Assembly: GCA_016839365.1 (NCBI GenBank)
Contig: JAEOUH010000007.1
Coordinates: forward strand, 1-32,335
DNA length: 32,335 nt
Source: Candidatus Hermodarchaeota archaeon
GTDB taxonomy: Archaea; Asgardarchaeota; Hermodarchaeia; Hermodarchaeales; Hermodarchaeaceae
Reading direction: 5' to 3'
The position numbers and the translations under genes were made by a program. Positions 1 to 9,697 of this stretch are shown here, in pieces. Numbering within the stretch: the stretch's first letter is position 1; each line of letters starts with the position of its first letter. Under the pieces are notes generated by a model. That model saw only the letters and a program-made list of their open reading frames with translations, did no database searches and had not been told where the DNA came from.

Positions 1-3000
1 AGGTGGGTTGATTTACCTTTACCCAGGTCAGTTGACATCTTCCGCATCTTACGGACCAGCCATGGAATGGCAAACACTCGGGTGTAAGCGAGCCAAGCGA
101 TGAGGATGATGATACCAATTATGGCAGCGATCAAACCCAGTCGGAGGCTGACTACGACGATGGGATGAAGGGCGACATTAACATTGACTTGACGTGTGGC
201 AACAGAGTAGATTAAGCCGGTTTCTGCTCGGAATTCCATAAGATAAGTGGTTTCGCCAGGAAAAGTGACCGAGGGCAGTGTATAGGTTCCATCTCCGTTA
301 TCCGTGAGAACCCAGCCGTGTTCATCGGTAACGAAGGGAATTATTACGGTAACCGTAGAACCAGAAATCGAGGTGTTATGATCCATATCCCAAAGGGTTA
401 TTGTGAATGTGTAAGCAGTACCGGTGATAGCTTGGATGTTTTGTTGAATTCCTCGGATTTCTGTTCGAACCAAAGTGACGGTGACTGGGAGTTGTAGGAT
501 TTGGGCGGTTTGATAGTTTTGCCGCGATAATGTGACATCGAGGTAGTAGTGGGCGGGAGAAACCTGGGTCATGTTGATTACAGTATAGTAAAGGCCAGTT
601 TCGCCATCGTAAGCTAGGGTACCACTTCCCAGTAACCAAGAATATGATCCGATTGCGCTTAATACCGTGTTGTTAGCATAATCGGTGTAGTTGAAGTAAA
701 GGTAAAGAACATCACTACGTGGGACGGTCCAAGGCTGGGAAATATTCAGCCAAGTGATGGCGCCGGTGTCGGGGAAGTACATCCAGGCATTCACAAGATT
801 TAGCTGAGTGGGTCGTGATTCGATGTAGATGGTGGCTGAACTGACTACGAATTCAAAACTGGGTGGATTCGCAGCAAAGGTTGCCATATAGACTGAACCG
901 GATGAAAAGGCCGTACTGGGCAACGTAATTGTGTACCATCCGGGTGTCCCATTCGCAAGCATGATGCCGGAGAACGGACCCCAGAAGTATTCAACAGCAG
1001 CCCCTGTGATTGGAGTGTCGTTGAATAGATTTCGGAAGTAAATATTTACTGTGAAGTTTAACCCCCAATAGACAACATAGGTGGTAGTTTCGGGCTCGAG
1101 GGCAGCTGGAAGCAGGGTAAGAATCAAGCTAATTGCCCGAGATTGGGAATTAACATTGGGGGAGGAAGCCGTGATGTAGATAGTATAGGATCCAGCAACT
1201 AATCCGGTGGTGTCAATTGTGACATTATAGATCCCCCCACCTACTTCAAAGTAGATGCCGTTTAGAGACCCAACGGAATAAGTGACGACTGCGCCTAGGA
1301 CTGGACCCCCCAGTAAAGTAGTATAATTCACCGGGAGACTGAAGGAGGATCCAATGGAAAAGTTCAGTGAATAGCGACCCGTTGGCACCGTATCGAGGAA
1401 ACTGGGAATTTGCTTGACATTGACGACTATCGATGCAAAGCTTTGAGCACAATTTGTACGGTTGACAAAGGCAGTCACATAGTGAACACCAATCGTTCCT
1501 GAAGAGGATAAGAACCAGGTGCCATAATAGCCTCCAGGTCCACTGGTATTACTGAAAGCACCTCCGATCCAGGAGAAGGTGACGTTGGCATCTGTGACAG
1601 GGTCACCGAAGATGGTTTCCACATAGATTTCAACCCAGAAGTTTTCACCATAGACAATATTAATGGGATCTGCCACCGTGACAGTCAGGTCAAGAGGGAG
1701 GGGATTAACGTAGAATTGGACAATGATTTGGCGGGTATTATAGAACGTTTTACTTACTGTTATAGTGACCGTATGAAGCCCAATACCGATGTTATCAGTT
1801 CTGAGGGTGAGAACGTACATGTCAGTAACATAGTATACATCTCCCCAGTCGCATGTAACCAGTGCCCCGGTAATGCCGATGCCCCCGTGATCTGTGTCAT
1901 TGTAGAAGAGGGGAATGCTGGTGTTTTGGCTCCAATAGATATTGGTCGGGTTGGTGAAGTCCAGATCGGTGAGAATTTCGCGAACGGTGACAGTAATATA
2001 GAATTGCTGAAATTGGTACCGTTCTTTGTAAATGGTGATATTGAGCACGAATGAGCCTAGGGAACCCGGACCAGTGCTGTTCAGCTCAATCTCATACCAG
2101 CCACTTCCAGTCTCAGTGATAGTATAATATCCAGCGGTCCAATTCGCAGTGACTTCTAGGTAAGGGACACAGCCAGTAATTCCCAAACTGTCAGCTTTTC
2201 GGAGATATTCAATTTGGATCGTAGCATTGTCCCGCCAGGGGACATAGACACCTGCGGCTTGTGGTGAATTAACTATGGTTTCAGCTACAACATCTATGAG
2301 GATGAAGCACGAAGCATCATCATAATGGCTTTTACTCGCATTCACGCGAATCCAAAACTGTCCCACATCACCGGCTTCAAGGGCATTAATCTCAGCTTCC
2401 CAGTATCCAGTTCCCGATACATAATGGAAGCTGATTGTGCCAGTTGTCCAGTTACCTTCAACTACCGCTGGGGGTTCAAGCCAATCATCGCTATCGATGT
2501 CTAAGTAACGGACTTTGGGGAACAAGGGCTGGTCTTCGTAGAAGGTTTCAATAATTGGCTCACGGGGTGTGAGACTTGTTGAATGGCGTACTGTGTAGGA
2601 GTAACTCAATTCTCCTGCTTCAGTCGAATTATCCCATCTTACGTAGATGCTATAGGTTCCTCCTGTTGTGTTCCAGCCATCATTATAGATGTTGGAAGAA
2701 TACACCCAACCGGCTGCAGTGGGAACAACCAGTTCAGTGTACCAGATGGCACCACCTGGTTGAAGGATTGTTATGTTGGCTTGGGTACCTGTTACACCAA
2801 AAGGAGGATTATCTGATCCATCAAGAATCCGAGCGGCAACACGAGTTGTATTATCTGCTCGGATTGCGGATGTAGGGGACCAGCCTCCGTCCCAAATTTG
2901 TAGTTCAGTTGAGTCAACATAGTTATGTGACTTTGCTTGAATCATCCAGTAACCATCAGGGCTAATGGTGATCGTTGTCGCTGGTATTGAGAAATAACCA

Positions 3001-4349
3001 TCTCCAAGATCCCCCCCTTGACATTGTCCTACTTTGTTAATGGTTGGAAGTTGGGGTTCGGAAAGAAAAGTGATGTCCCAGTCAACGGGGATGGTGAAGT
3101 TGAATACATCATTCCAGTATTTAGATGGCAAAGCAAGTTGATAATAAAAGGTCCAGGTTGTGTTTTGACCACTTTTGGCATTAAACCCTACACCAATCGC
3201 AGAGGGGTTTTGAGCATATACGGTTGAAGAGGTTTTGTTAGCAAAAAGGTTCAGGTCACATAAAGCGGTGACTTCAATATCCAAATCGGGATTGGGTGGA
3301 TTTGGAGTGGGTGCCCAGACTAGATTCGATAGGACCGGACTGGATGTCCACACGGAAGCGGGGATCTGTCTAATAAAACCGGTACCACGGCTGCCTTGAT
3401 CTTCAACAGCCAGTCCGTTCATGTAAAGATTAATTTCTGAAGGATAGACTTTGGTTTGCATGTAGAGCCAGACATTATCAAATTCGACGCGCATCCAGTT
3501 GTTGGAGCTGTAGCCGACGCTCATTGTAGAGAACATCCCGATCTCGAGTTCAACTGCACTATTGGGGAGATCAAATAAACCAGTATTAAGTTCGAGAAAA
3601 CCAGTATTATGCCAACTAGTATCTCCAACGGATTGAAAGCCTTTGGCCCAAACTTGTGAGCCATTAATGCGAACATACACATTGAAGAGGGCATTGCTTC
3701 CCCACGCACTGTCTACACGATAATCCATCTTCACAGCGATCCAAGCGAGATCGGATCGATTAACCGAAAAGGTTTGAGTCCACCAAGTTCGATCATTATT
3801 ATCATACCGATAATAGGAGCCATCCCAACGACCATCTTCTTGAACTCGAACGTATCCGTTACCATCAGGTCCACCACTTTGCCATGTTTGTGTGAACGTG
3901 TTGGCGCCACCTAAGTCATTGTATCCGCTAGTCCAGGAGGTAGCGGCCCCGTTGAAACTGGGATTTAACGCCCAAGTTCTATTTTCATATAGATCATAAA
4001 TGGAATAATCAAGCTGGTAACCGGTCCATCCCGGTGGGAGCACGACACTGGCAGAGTCTGTTCCAGGTGTCTGAGTCGCACTATCATAGAATAGAAATAC
4101 ATCTTGAGATCCGTCGGTTCGGTTTGCGACTTCATGAACTGATCGAGCTGTACCGATTCCATTGTAATCCGGACCAGGTACGGGAGGTGAGTTTCCCGGA
4201 GAAGAAGGCGCATATTCTGGTGCGGCGAGGGGATTATTGGTTGGAGAAGGCTGGAAAGCCTCGGGGGATGTCATTGAATGTACTGGTTGAGCCAGTAATG
4301 GAATTAGAAAACAACAAATAGCAAGGAGTATCATATACCGGGATTTCAT
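1..4349 (-). CDS. Giant single-pass surface protein, copy 1 (C-terminus cut by window edge)
   Basis: A long open frame on the minus strand runs off the left edge. I checked the frame at the start and near positions 4019, 2060, 410 and 89, and it stays open at each. The ATG at 4349 follows a GGTGGG site about 9 nt upstream and opens a signal peptide (MKSRYMILLAICC...). Residues about 60-300 look like a jelly-roll or carbohydrate-binding-like module rich in Trp, Tyr, Asn and Gly. The rest is many Ig-like beta-sandwich modules of about 90-110 residues with frequent N-glycosylation sequons. A membrane helix lies near residues 1400-1421 (LGLIAAIIGIIILIAW), followed by the basic segment FAIPWLVRKMRKMS. 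The protein is therefore probably anchored in the cell membrane with its bulk outside. The membrane and juxtamembrane parts are nearly identical to those of the next gene (4545-8732), so the two are paralogues. The ligand is unknown; adhesion or an S-layer-associated role is inference. The cytoplasmic tail lies outside the window. Confidence 0.85.
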   Translation of the reverse strand, partial: MKSRYMILLAICCFLIPLLAQPVHSMTSPEAFQPSPTNNPLAAPEYAPSSPGNSPPVPGPDYNGIGTARSVHEVANRTDGSQDVFLFYDSATQTPGTDSASVVLPPGWTGYQLDYSIYDLYENRTWALNPSFNGAATSWTSGYNDLGGANTFTQTWQSGGPDGNGYVRVQEDGRWDGSYYRYDNNDRTWWTQTFSVNRSDLAWIAVKMDYRVDSAWGSNALFNVYVRINGSQVWAKGFQSVGDTSWHNTGFLELNTGLFDLPNSAVELEIGMFSTMSVGYSSNNWMRVEFDNVWLYMQTKVYPSEINLYMNGLAVEDQGSRGTGFIRQIPASVWTSSPVLSNLVWAPTPNPPNPDLDIEVTALCDLNLFANKTSSTVYAQNPSAIGVGFNAKSGQNTTWTFYYQLALPSKYWNDVFNFTIPVDWDITFLSEPQLPTINKVGQCQGGDLGDGYFSIPATTITISPDGYWMIQAKSHNYVDSTELQIWDGGWSPTSAIRADNTTRVAARILDGSDNPPFGVTGTQANITILQPGGAIWYTELVVPTAAGWVYSSNIYNDGWNTTGGTYSIYVRWDNSTEAGELSYSYTVRHSTSLTPREPIIETFYEDQPLFPKVRYLDIDSDDWLEPPAVVEGNWTTGTISFHYVSGTGYWEAEINALEAGDVGQFWIRVNASKSHYDDASCFILIDVVAETIVNSPQAAGVYVPWRDNATIQIEYLRKADSLGITGCVPYLEVTANWTAGYYTITETGSGWYEIELNSTGPGSLGSFVLNITIYKERYQFQQFYITVTVREILTDLDFTNPTNIYWSQNTSIPLFYNDTDHGGIGITGALVTCDWGDVYYVTDMYVLTLRTDNIGIGLHTVTITVSKTFYNTRQIIVQFYVNPLPLDLTVTVADPINIVYGENFWVEIYVETIFGDPVTDANVTFSWIGGAFSNTSGPGGYYGTWFLSSSGTIGVHYVTAFVNRTNCAQSFASIVVNVKQIPSFLDTVPTGRYSLNFSIGSSFSLPVNYTTLLGGPVLGAVVTYSVGSLNGIYFEVGGGIYNVTIDTTGLVAGSYTIYITASSPNVNSQSRAISLILTLLPAALEPETTTYVVYWGLNFTVNIYFRNLFNDTPITGAAVEYFWGPFSGIMLANGTPGWYTITLPSTAFSSGSVYMATFAANPPSFEFVVSSATIYIESRPTQLNLVNAWMYFPDTGAITWLNISQPWTVPRSDVLYLYFNYTDYANNTVLSAIGSYSWLLGSGTLAYDGETGLYYTVINMTQVSPAHYYLDVTLSRQNYQTAQILQLPVTVTLVRTEIRGIQQNIQAITGTAYTFTITLWDMDHNTSISGSTVTVIIPFVTDEHGWVLTDNGDGTYTLPSVTFPGETTYLMEFRAETGLIYSVATRQVNVNVALHPIVVVSLRLGLIAAIIGIIILIAWLAYTRVFAIPWLVRKMRKMSTDLGKGKSTH

Positions 4350-4424
4350 TTAGGTGCACCCACCGTTATGGAAGCCTGCAGACTAATTGCTGGCGTAGCC
4401 ACTTAAGCTAGACTCACGAAGGGA

Positions 4425-4434
4425 ATTTAAATAG
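4425..4434 (-). promoter_or_regulatory. Candidate TATA box for surface protein copy 1
   Basis: The minus strand reads CTATTTAAAT about 80 nt upstream of the ATG at 4349, in an AT-rich stretch of the gap between the two surface-protein genes. Transcription would start near 4400 and leave a leader of about 50 nt. This is a motif match only. Confidence 0.3.
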
Positions 4435-4544
4435 ATTTCCTGAAGTTTCTAATTGAAAAAAGCCGATTCAAATTTCGCATCTTTCACTTGCGCTAGTTTT
4501 CTTCTGAGATGATTGCCCCCTCTAATGTGAACCACGCATTAGCT

Positions 4545-7500
4545 CTATTCTTCGTCCTCATCAAGCGTCTCATACTGTTCTTTGAGGGTTTCGAAGACCT
4601 CTTCGCGTTCTTCAGGCGGTAAGCTGCTTATCTGTTTAAAGAGCGTCTTCTTCTCGCGTTCACTGAGTGCAGGAATAGCGTCGAGTCGGGCTTGGATGAT
4701 CTGCTCTTCCGCAGTTGTGTCCAGGAGACCCTCAGGTAGTGTTCTTGGCGCGCGTTCGAAACGGGTTCCATCGGCCATCTGGCGTTTCAGGTCTTCAAGG
4801 AACCAGACCCGGTCCTTGACGGGGATGCGCTTCATTTCTTCGAAGAGTTCAAGTTTTTGATCTCGGCCAAGGCCTTCGAGTTGGTCGAGTTCATGCCAGA
4901 TATCGATTTCTTCGGCTTCGCGTTCATCCACAGCTATGGCTAGGGGGACAGCTGTGGCGACGAAGGTGATTTTTACGCTATCATAGGCATCTTCCATGAA
5001 TTCGGTCATTTGATCAGGGCGCGTGGAAATACGGCGTTGGTCGCTACCGGACAGTTTGGGAGTCTTTCCTTTGCCAAGGGTAGTGGACATTTTCCGCATC
5101 TTTCGGACCAGCCATGGAATCGCAAAGATTCGAGTGTAAGCCATCCATGCGACGAGGAGGAGGATTCCGATGATGGCGGCAATGAGTCCGTAGGTAATGA
5201 TGTTACGAGTATATTCTGGGGTTCGTACGACTAATTGAAGGTTGTAGGTTCCGGTTTCGTGGTTATCCATAATGGCATTGATATTGAGTTCCCACACCCC
5301 CTCAAAGAAGACAGAAAGCCCTACGGCCTCATAAACGCCAGGTTCAATTTCTAGCATTTGGATGGGCTGAGGGTTAATGCCTGATATTTGAAGGTAAACA
5401 GATGCCCCTGAAATTGGAATCTGGTGAGCAAGGTCAGTAAAGTTAATTCGGACTCGAAAGAGATCACCGACATTGAGTTGATAAAATGATGTATTGAGGC
5501 TGGGATGAAGAAGATAGACTTCTGTGGGAATATTACGAACTTCAATCGTGAAACTCAGAATTGCTACCTCAAAGTTTTGCCCGCCAAAGCCCGCTGCAGC
5601 CGCATATGAACCGATGGGCACCGTGCTTGAATTGATGACGACCTGATAGAGGCCATTGCCGATGTATTCAATATTTTGATAGCCCACAATGTAGCTGATT
5701 TGCCCAGTTGCATCATGAATCGGTTGACCATTCATCCCAGTATAGTTGAATGTTAAAACAAGCAGGTCATTAATGGGCACCCATATCTCGTCAAGAGGTG
5801 TTTGGCGCATGCCCCAAATGCTTTGAGTGTATGCGTCGATAAGATTGGCTTCGGTGGGTTGCGGGGAGATTAGAAGCAGGATTTGGGCTGTGGCATCTTC
5901 ATAGGCGGCGATTTGAGCACGTATAGTGATGGTATAGGTTCCCACAGATTGATTCTCAACTTGAATGGTTATCGAATACCATCCATCTGTTCCATTGGGG
6001 AGTAAGGTGCCAGAAAAGCCTATTCCAAAATATTGGGGTGTTGCACCAAGAATTGGTTGGTTTTCCGCCGTATCGTTAAGATACACCGCGAATGTGAACG
6101 TGTCGTTCCAAAACACATTATGAGAAGTGAATTCGGGAATAATTTGCACCTCTCGGCCACGGATGAGAATGCTAACAGAAAGAAAAGCTTGCCAATAATC
6201 AACAGGTGCATTGGCATCTAGGAAGAAGCGAAGCTGGTAAGTCTCGTTGACCAGATATTTCGATGCCTCAAAGACCATCGAATAGTTACCAACCTCACTA
6301 GGGACAGAGGTAAGTTTGCCATAATCTACCATGTCTGCTGTTGAATTAAATATTATCCAAGTCGCAGTACCAAGAATAGAGGTTGCATTTACATCGATTC
6401 CTTGGCCAGATGGTGTTGAATCCAAATCCTTGTAAAAGACAACGAATGTTCGGCTTACATTATATGGGACTTCGACGAAGGGGACGGTTGTTGGCGCCTT
6501 AAGCTCTATTTCTGTTCGATGTTCTCGGGCTACGATCCCAATTGCCACATAGGTGTTTCCGGTATCACTCACAGTAATTGGAGCTGTTTGGTTATGATTC
6601 CGGAATTGATTGATGTAGCGAACATTGATATCATATTGATCGGGGGGAAGGTAGGCTGAAGCGGAGGGAGTGGTGTTCAAAGCAAAAACGGGAGCCGTTG
6701 ATGTGGCGTTATCGAGGAAGACTTCTGCGTATGTTGGAAGCAGACTATCATCAAACCAATCCCTAACCTCCAACGTCACGTAACTTAGTTGGCATTCAAT
6801 GGTAAGGGACCAGCCACGTTGGATGGTATGATCTAAGGCTATACTTGTGGTGTTTACGGTAAAGGTAATGCTTCCACCATAAGTCGAAAGGAGAGAATAG
6901 TTGGAAATTACCGTGTAGGTATCCGACGGTAATTTGAGAAAGACGATTGTGGCAACATCAGTCATGCCAGTCCGAACGAGGTGGCTTGTACTATTATAAA
7001 CGTAGATTGACACATTCGAGATATCGGTCCCCGCAACATCCTTGGTGATGCATGTCAGAACATTGTGTGCATAGAACTCCTCTTCACCGAGTTCTAACGA
7101 AATGGGTTGATTGACCTGCATTGAAAGAGAACGAGTTTCAGTAAAGTTGGTGCCAAAGGCTGAGGTATACAGGGTGTAATCATAGACGAAATGGTCTCCG
7201 TCGGGCATTACGAAGAAATCACCTTGGTGTCCTTCACGCAGAATCTGCTGCAACATAGTATTGTCTCCCATTCCTGTTACGGCAAGGGAGAGTACTTCCC
7301 AACCGACAGGGTTGACTTTCGCTATGAGTCCAACGGAGGGATCACTTCCACTTGCATTATCATACCAAGTCATCCAAGGCTCAACAGGAAAGTCTCGGCG
7401 ACGTCCATCTACAGATTCATTGTAGAGCCCGTATTTGGAGCCGTACCATGATTTACGGTTTTGTAGGGCATCAATGATGCCAGGGGTTCCAATCCCACAG

Positions 7501-8732
7501 GTAAAGGTCATAATGTGTGGCCAGTCCCCATAGTTTTTGACAGCACATTGTTGACCCGATTCTTGAGGATTAGCTTCAATATCGAGGAGTATTTTTACAA
7601 ACAGATTATCCCCGTGCCAATAGAAGGTGTAGGTAATGGTATAGTTAAAGAACCCATGGCTTCCCCAGCTCCTCGAATAAGAGTCTTGATACGGATCGGA
7701 GGGATAAACGGAGGAGCTGGTTTCGTAGCCTCCATCACTCGTGACAATCTTGATTCGGGTGAAGAGTGGTCCATCATCAAGGATCCAGACACCCGCCCCA
7801 TCCACCCAGGCTTCAGCTGGGTTATCTGGGGCAACGTTTGCACGGTTATTTGATTCCATTCCTGGATTGACCAAATATGGGTCAAGGGCGAATTCTCCTA
7901 AAAGCATGTATTGATCGGCGGATGTGCCGTTAGAAGTATCGAACGCGTCAGCATCACCATATCTAGCGGTGATTAAGCCACAGCAAGGTCCACCCCAATC
8001 AGATCCCCCACGGAGGGTGTCGACGAGGAGGATTGCTGAATGTTCGTATTGGCTGGCTGATGATCGGATGAAGATTGTGTCAACCCCAGTGTAATTTGTT
8101 GAGGTGACATCAGAATAGACCCAGGGCATGATAGTATCATCTGTTACGGGCCCATCAGCGGGTATGGCGTCAATGTGGTCAGTATAGGAGGGAGGTGTGA
8201 TTGGGTCATCGTCATAGTAGAGGTAGAACACTTCTTGGTGGTTCTGAGTGATGTTAACAAGGAAACAAACTGTACAGGAATCATAATAGCTACCTGTTTT
8301 GGAGACGTTCCAGATTTGGGATGGGACCTCATGCCAGGTTGTTAGATCCCAATAGGCAACTGCAATGATATTTTCCCGGGCTGTGTTAGGCGAAAAAGTA
8401 AGGTAGACATGGACGGGTTCCATTGTTCGGGAGGCGAGATTAGGTTCGAGGATTGTGATTTTCCGGCGATAATCGTATGAAGTGTTCCACCACTCTACAA
8501 GTGTTTCCCGTCCGGTTCCAAGTGGATTATCGGGTAATGGTGGTGAATTTTCATTAGTCGGCATGACAATGAGAACGTCAGATGGAGGGACAGGTTGCGT
8601 ACCAGGAGCGGAGGGGGTATACAATCCGCTTTCTGATAAAGTGGTTTGCTCAGGTAGAGTAAAAGTTGGAACTATAAACTGGCCTAGAAAGAATACGAGA
8701 AAAAGCCCGAGGGCTAGATGATTTTTACGCAT
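4545..8732 (-). CDS. Giant single-pass surface protein, copy 2, with duplicated cytoplasmic tail module
   Basis: About 1395 residues. I chose the ATG at 8732 over the upstream ATG at 8777 because AAAGGAG lies about 9 nt before it and the protein then begins with a clean signal peptide (MRKNHLALGLFLVFFLG). Residues about 75-150 (WWNTSYDYRRKITI) resemble a DUF2341-type beta module. A large Trp/Tyr/Gly-rich beta-sandwich region follows to about residue 540, then repeated Ig-like modules with many N-glycosylation sequons. The membrane helix is near 1180-1198 (YGLIAAIIGILLLVAWM), followed by basic FAIPWLVRKMRKMS. The remaining ~195 residues face the cytoplasm, are acidic and helical, and contain two copies of a ~41-residue unit (about 1279-1319 and 1347-1387). 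It is a paralogue of copy 1 immediately downstream. The architecture suggests a surface sensor or adhesin linked to an inner partner; the function is unknown. Confidence 0.9.
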   Translation of the reverse strand: MRKNHLALGLFLVFFLGQFIVPTFTLPEQTTLSESGLYTPSAPGTQPVPPSDVLIVMPTNENSPPLPDNPLGTGRETLVEWWNTSYDYRRKITILEPNLASRTMEPVHVYLTFSPNTARENIIAVAYWDLTTWHEVPSQIWNVSKTGSYYDSCTVCFLVNITQNHQEVFYLYYDDDPITPPSYTDHIDAIPADGPVTDDTIMPWVYSDVTSTNYTGVDTIFIRSSASQYEHSAILLVDTLRGGSDWGGPCCGLITARYGDADAFDTSNGTSADQYMLLGEFALDPYLVNPGMESNNRANVAPDNPAEAWVDGAGVWILDDGPLFTRIKIVTSDGGYETSSSVYPSDPYQDSYSRSWGSHGFFNYTITYTFYWHGDNLFVKILLDIEANPQESGQQCAVKNYGDWPHIMTFTCGIGTPGIIDALQNRKSWYGSKYGLYNESVDGRRRDFPVEPWMTWYDNASGSDPSVGLIAKVNPVGWEVLSLAVTGMGDNTMLQQILREGHQGDFFVMPDGDHFVYDYTLYTSAFGTNFTETRSLSMQVNQPISLELGEEEFYAHNVLTCITKDVAGTDISNVSIYVYNSTSHLVRTGMTDVATIVFLKLPSDTYTVISNYSLLSTYGGSITFTVNTTSIALDHTIQRGWSLTIECQLSYVTLEVRDWFDDSLLPTYAEVFLDNATSTAPVFALNTTPSASAYLPPDQYDINVRYINQFRNHNQTAPITVSDTGNTYVAIGIVAREHRTEIELKAPTTVPFVEVPYNVSRTFVVFYKDLDSTPSGQGIDVNATSILGTATWIIFNSTADMVDYGKLTSVPSEVGNYSMVFEASKYLVNETYQLRFFLDANAPVDYWQAFLSVSILIRGREVQIIPEFTSHNVFWNDTFTFAVYLNDTAENQPILGATPQYFGIGFSGTLLPNGTDGWYSITIQVENQSVGTYTITIRAQIAAYEDATAQILLLISPQPTEANLIDAYTQSIWGMRQTPLDEIWVPINDLLVLTFNYTGMNGQPIHDATGQISYIVGYQNIEYIGNGLYQVVINSSTVPIGSYAAAAGFGGQNFEVAILSFTIEVRNIPTEVYLLHPSLNTSFYQLNVGDLFRVRINFTDLAHQIPISGASVYLQISGINPQPIQMLEIEPGVYEAVGLSVFFEGVWELNINAIMDNHETGTYNLQLVVRTPEYTRNIITYGLIAAIIGILLLVAWMAYTRIFAIPWLVRKMRKMSTTLGKGKTPKLSGSDQRRISTRPDQMTEFMEDAYDSVKITFVATAVPLAIAVDEREAEEIDIWHELDQLEGLGRDQKLELFEEMKRIPVKDRVWFLEDLKRQMADGTRFERAPRTLPEGLLDTTAEEQIIQARLDAIPALSEREKKTLFKQISSLPPEEREEVFETLKEQYETLDEDEE
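4572..4898 (-). repeat. Two copies of a ~41-residue helical repeat in the cytoplasmic tail
   Basis: Within the tail of the surface protein, 4776-4898 and 4572-4694 encode two units that align without gaps. Shared positions include LD near the start, an L followed by a charged stretch with K, the pair LF, then IP or LP, an R, and E-x-LK-x-Q at the end. A linker of about 27 residues separates them. The pattern predicts two pairs of amphipathic helices. The duplication is visible by eye in the protein; I cannot assign it to a named family. Confidence 0.7.
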
Positions 8733-8892
8733 CCCAAATCGCTCCTTTATGGAGTTGTGTGGAAGGTCGGTATCCACTAGCCGTGAAATGCGCTTTAACG
8801 CTTTTGTCTGCGTAGAGCAAAGATTTCGAATACTGTGGAATCTGCGAGGTATCGAATAGGGCTAGTTGAGTGTGAATTGGTTATGGAAGAGC

Positions 8893-9657
8893 CTATTTAT
8901 CCACCACTTTGGGATCACGTTTTTCAAAGAAGGCTTTGACTCCTTCTTTGGCATCTTCGGATTCAAAGGCTTCGCCGAAGTAGCGAGCTTCGAGCTTCAA
9001 ACCGTCTTCGATTGGCATATACAAAGCGCGTTTCATGGCTTTCTTTACGAGCTTGATTGCGACAAGACCCCGTTGCGCAATCCTTTCGGCTAAGTGCATT
9101 GCGATTGGAATGAGTTGGGATTGTGGAACGACTTTGTGAACGAAACTACCCATTTCAGCTGCGGGAACGATATCGCCGGTGAAGATGAGCTCCCTGGCGC
9201 GTTGGGGATCCATCCAGCGTTGGAGTCGTTGGGTTCCACCCCATCCTGGGATGATACCGAGTTTAATTTCGGTTTGTCCAAAACGGGCGGTTTCTGATGC
9301 TATAACGAAGTCGCAGGCTTGGCAGAGCTCCATCCCACCACCTAGACAGAATCCGTTCACGGCCATGATGAGGACTTTGCTATGGTTTTCTAAGAAAAGA
9401 GTAAACTCTTGACCCATCCGAGCGGTTTTTTCAGCACCCTTCGCATCCAAGCCTTTGAACTGTTTAATGTTTGCACCGCCAATGAAGAATTTGTCTCCAG
9501 CACCAGTGATGATGATGACTTTCGTGTCATCTTGATCCAATTCGGTAAGCATCTCTTTGAGAGTGGTGAAAATCTCTTGATCAAGGGCGTTTGCAGGTGG
9601 ATTATTGATAGTAATAAGCGCAATTTGGTCCTCTTTCTTTAATTCAACTTTAGACAT
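8893..9657 (-). CDS. Enoyl-CoA hydratase/isomerase family protein (crotonase)
   Basis: 254 residues, full family length. Crotonases hydrate trans-2-enoyl-CoA to 3-hydroxyacyl-CoA in the cytoplasm, as in beta-oxidation or butyrate-type pathways. The oxyanion-hole segments GGANIKQF (60-67) and NGFCLGGGMEL (101-111) are present. Both catalytic glutamates are at the expected places: E110 in GGGMEL and E130 in FGQTEIKLGIIPGWGGTQRL. A hydratase is therefore more likely than an isomerase lacking one Glu. The ATG at 9657 has AGGAG about 11 nt upstream. The gene lies just downstream of, and in the same direction as, a TnpB element, so its natural promoter may have been displaced or replaced. The surface-protein gene follows in the same direction after a ~160-nt gap and looks unrelated. 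Confidence 0.92.
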   Translation of the reverse strand: MSKVELKKEDQIALITINNPPANALDQEIFTTLKEMLTELDQDDTKVIIITGAGDKFFIGGANIKQFKGLDAKGAEKTARMGQEFTLFLENHSKVLIMAVNGFCLGGGMELCQACDFVIASETARFGQTEIKLGIIPGWGGTQRLQRWMDPQRARELIFTGDIVPAAEMGSFVHKVVPQSQLIPIAMHLAERIAQRGLVAIKLVKKAMKRALYMPIEDGLKLEARYFGEAFESEDAKEGVKAFFEKRDPKVVDK

Positions 9658-9697
9658 CTGATAGTGTCTCCTGAAAGGTATATGATGGTCTTACCGG

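Noticed and set aside
1716-3227. Plus-strand open frames of 69-112 codons (1716-2054, 2576-2875, 3018-3227)
   Set aside because: They lie wholly inside the minus-strand surface-protein frame, which has a signal peptide, sequons, a membrane helix and a paralogue. The plus frames show no recognisable motifs.
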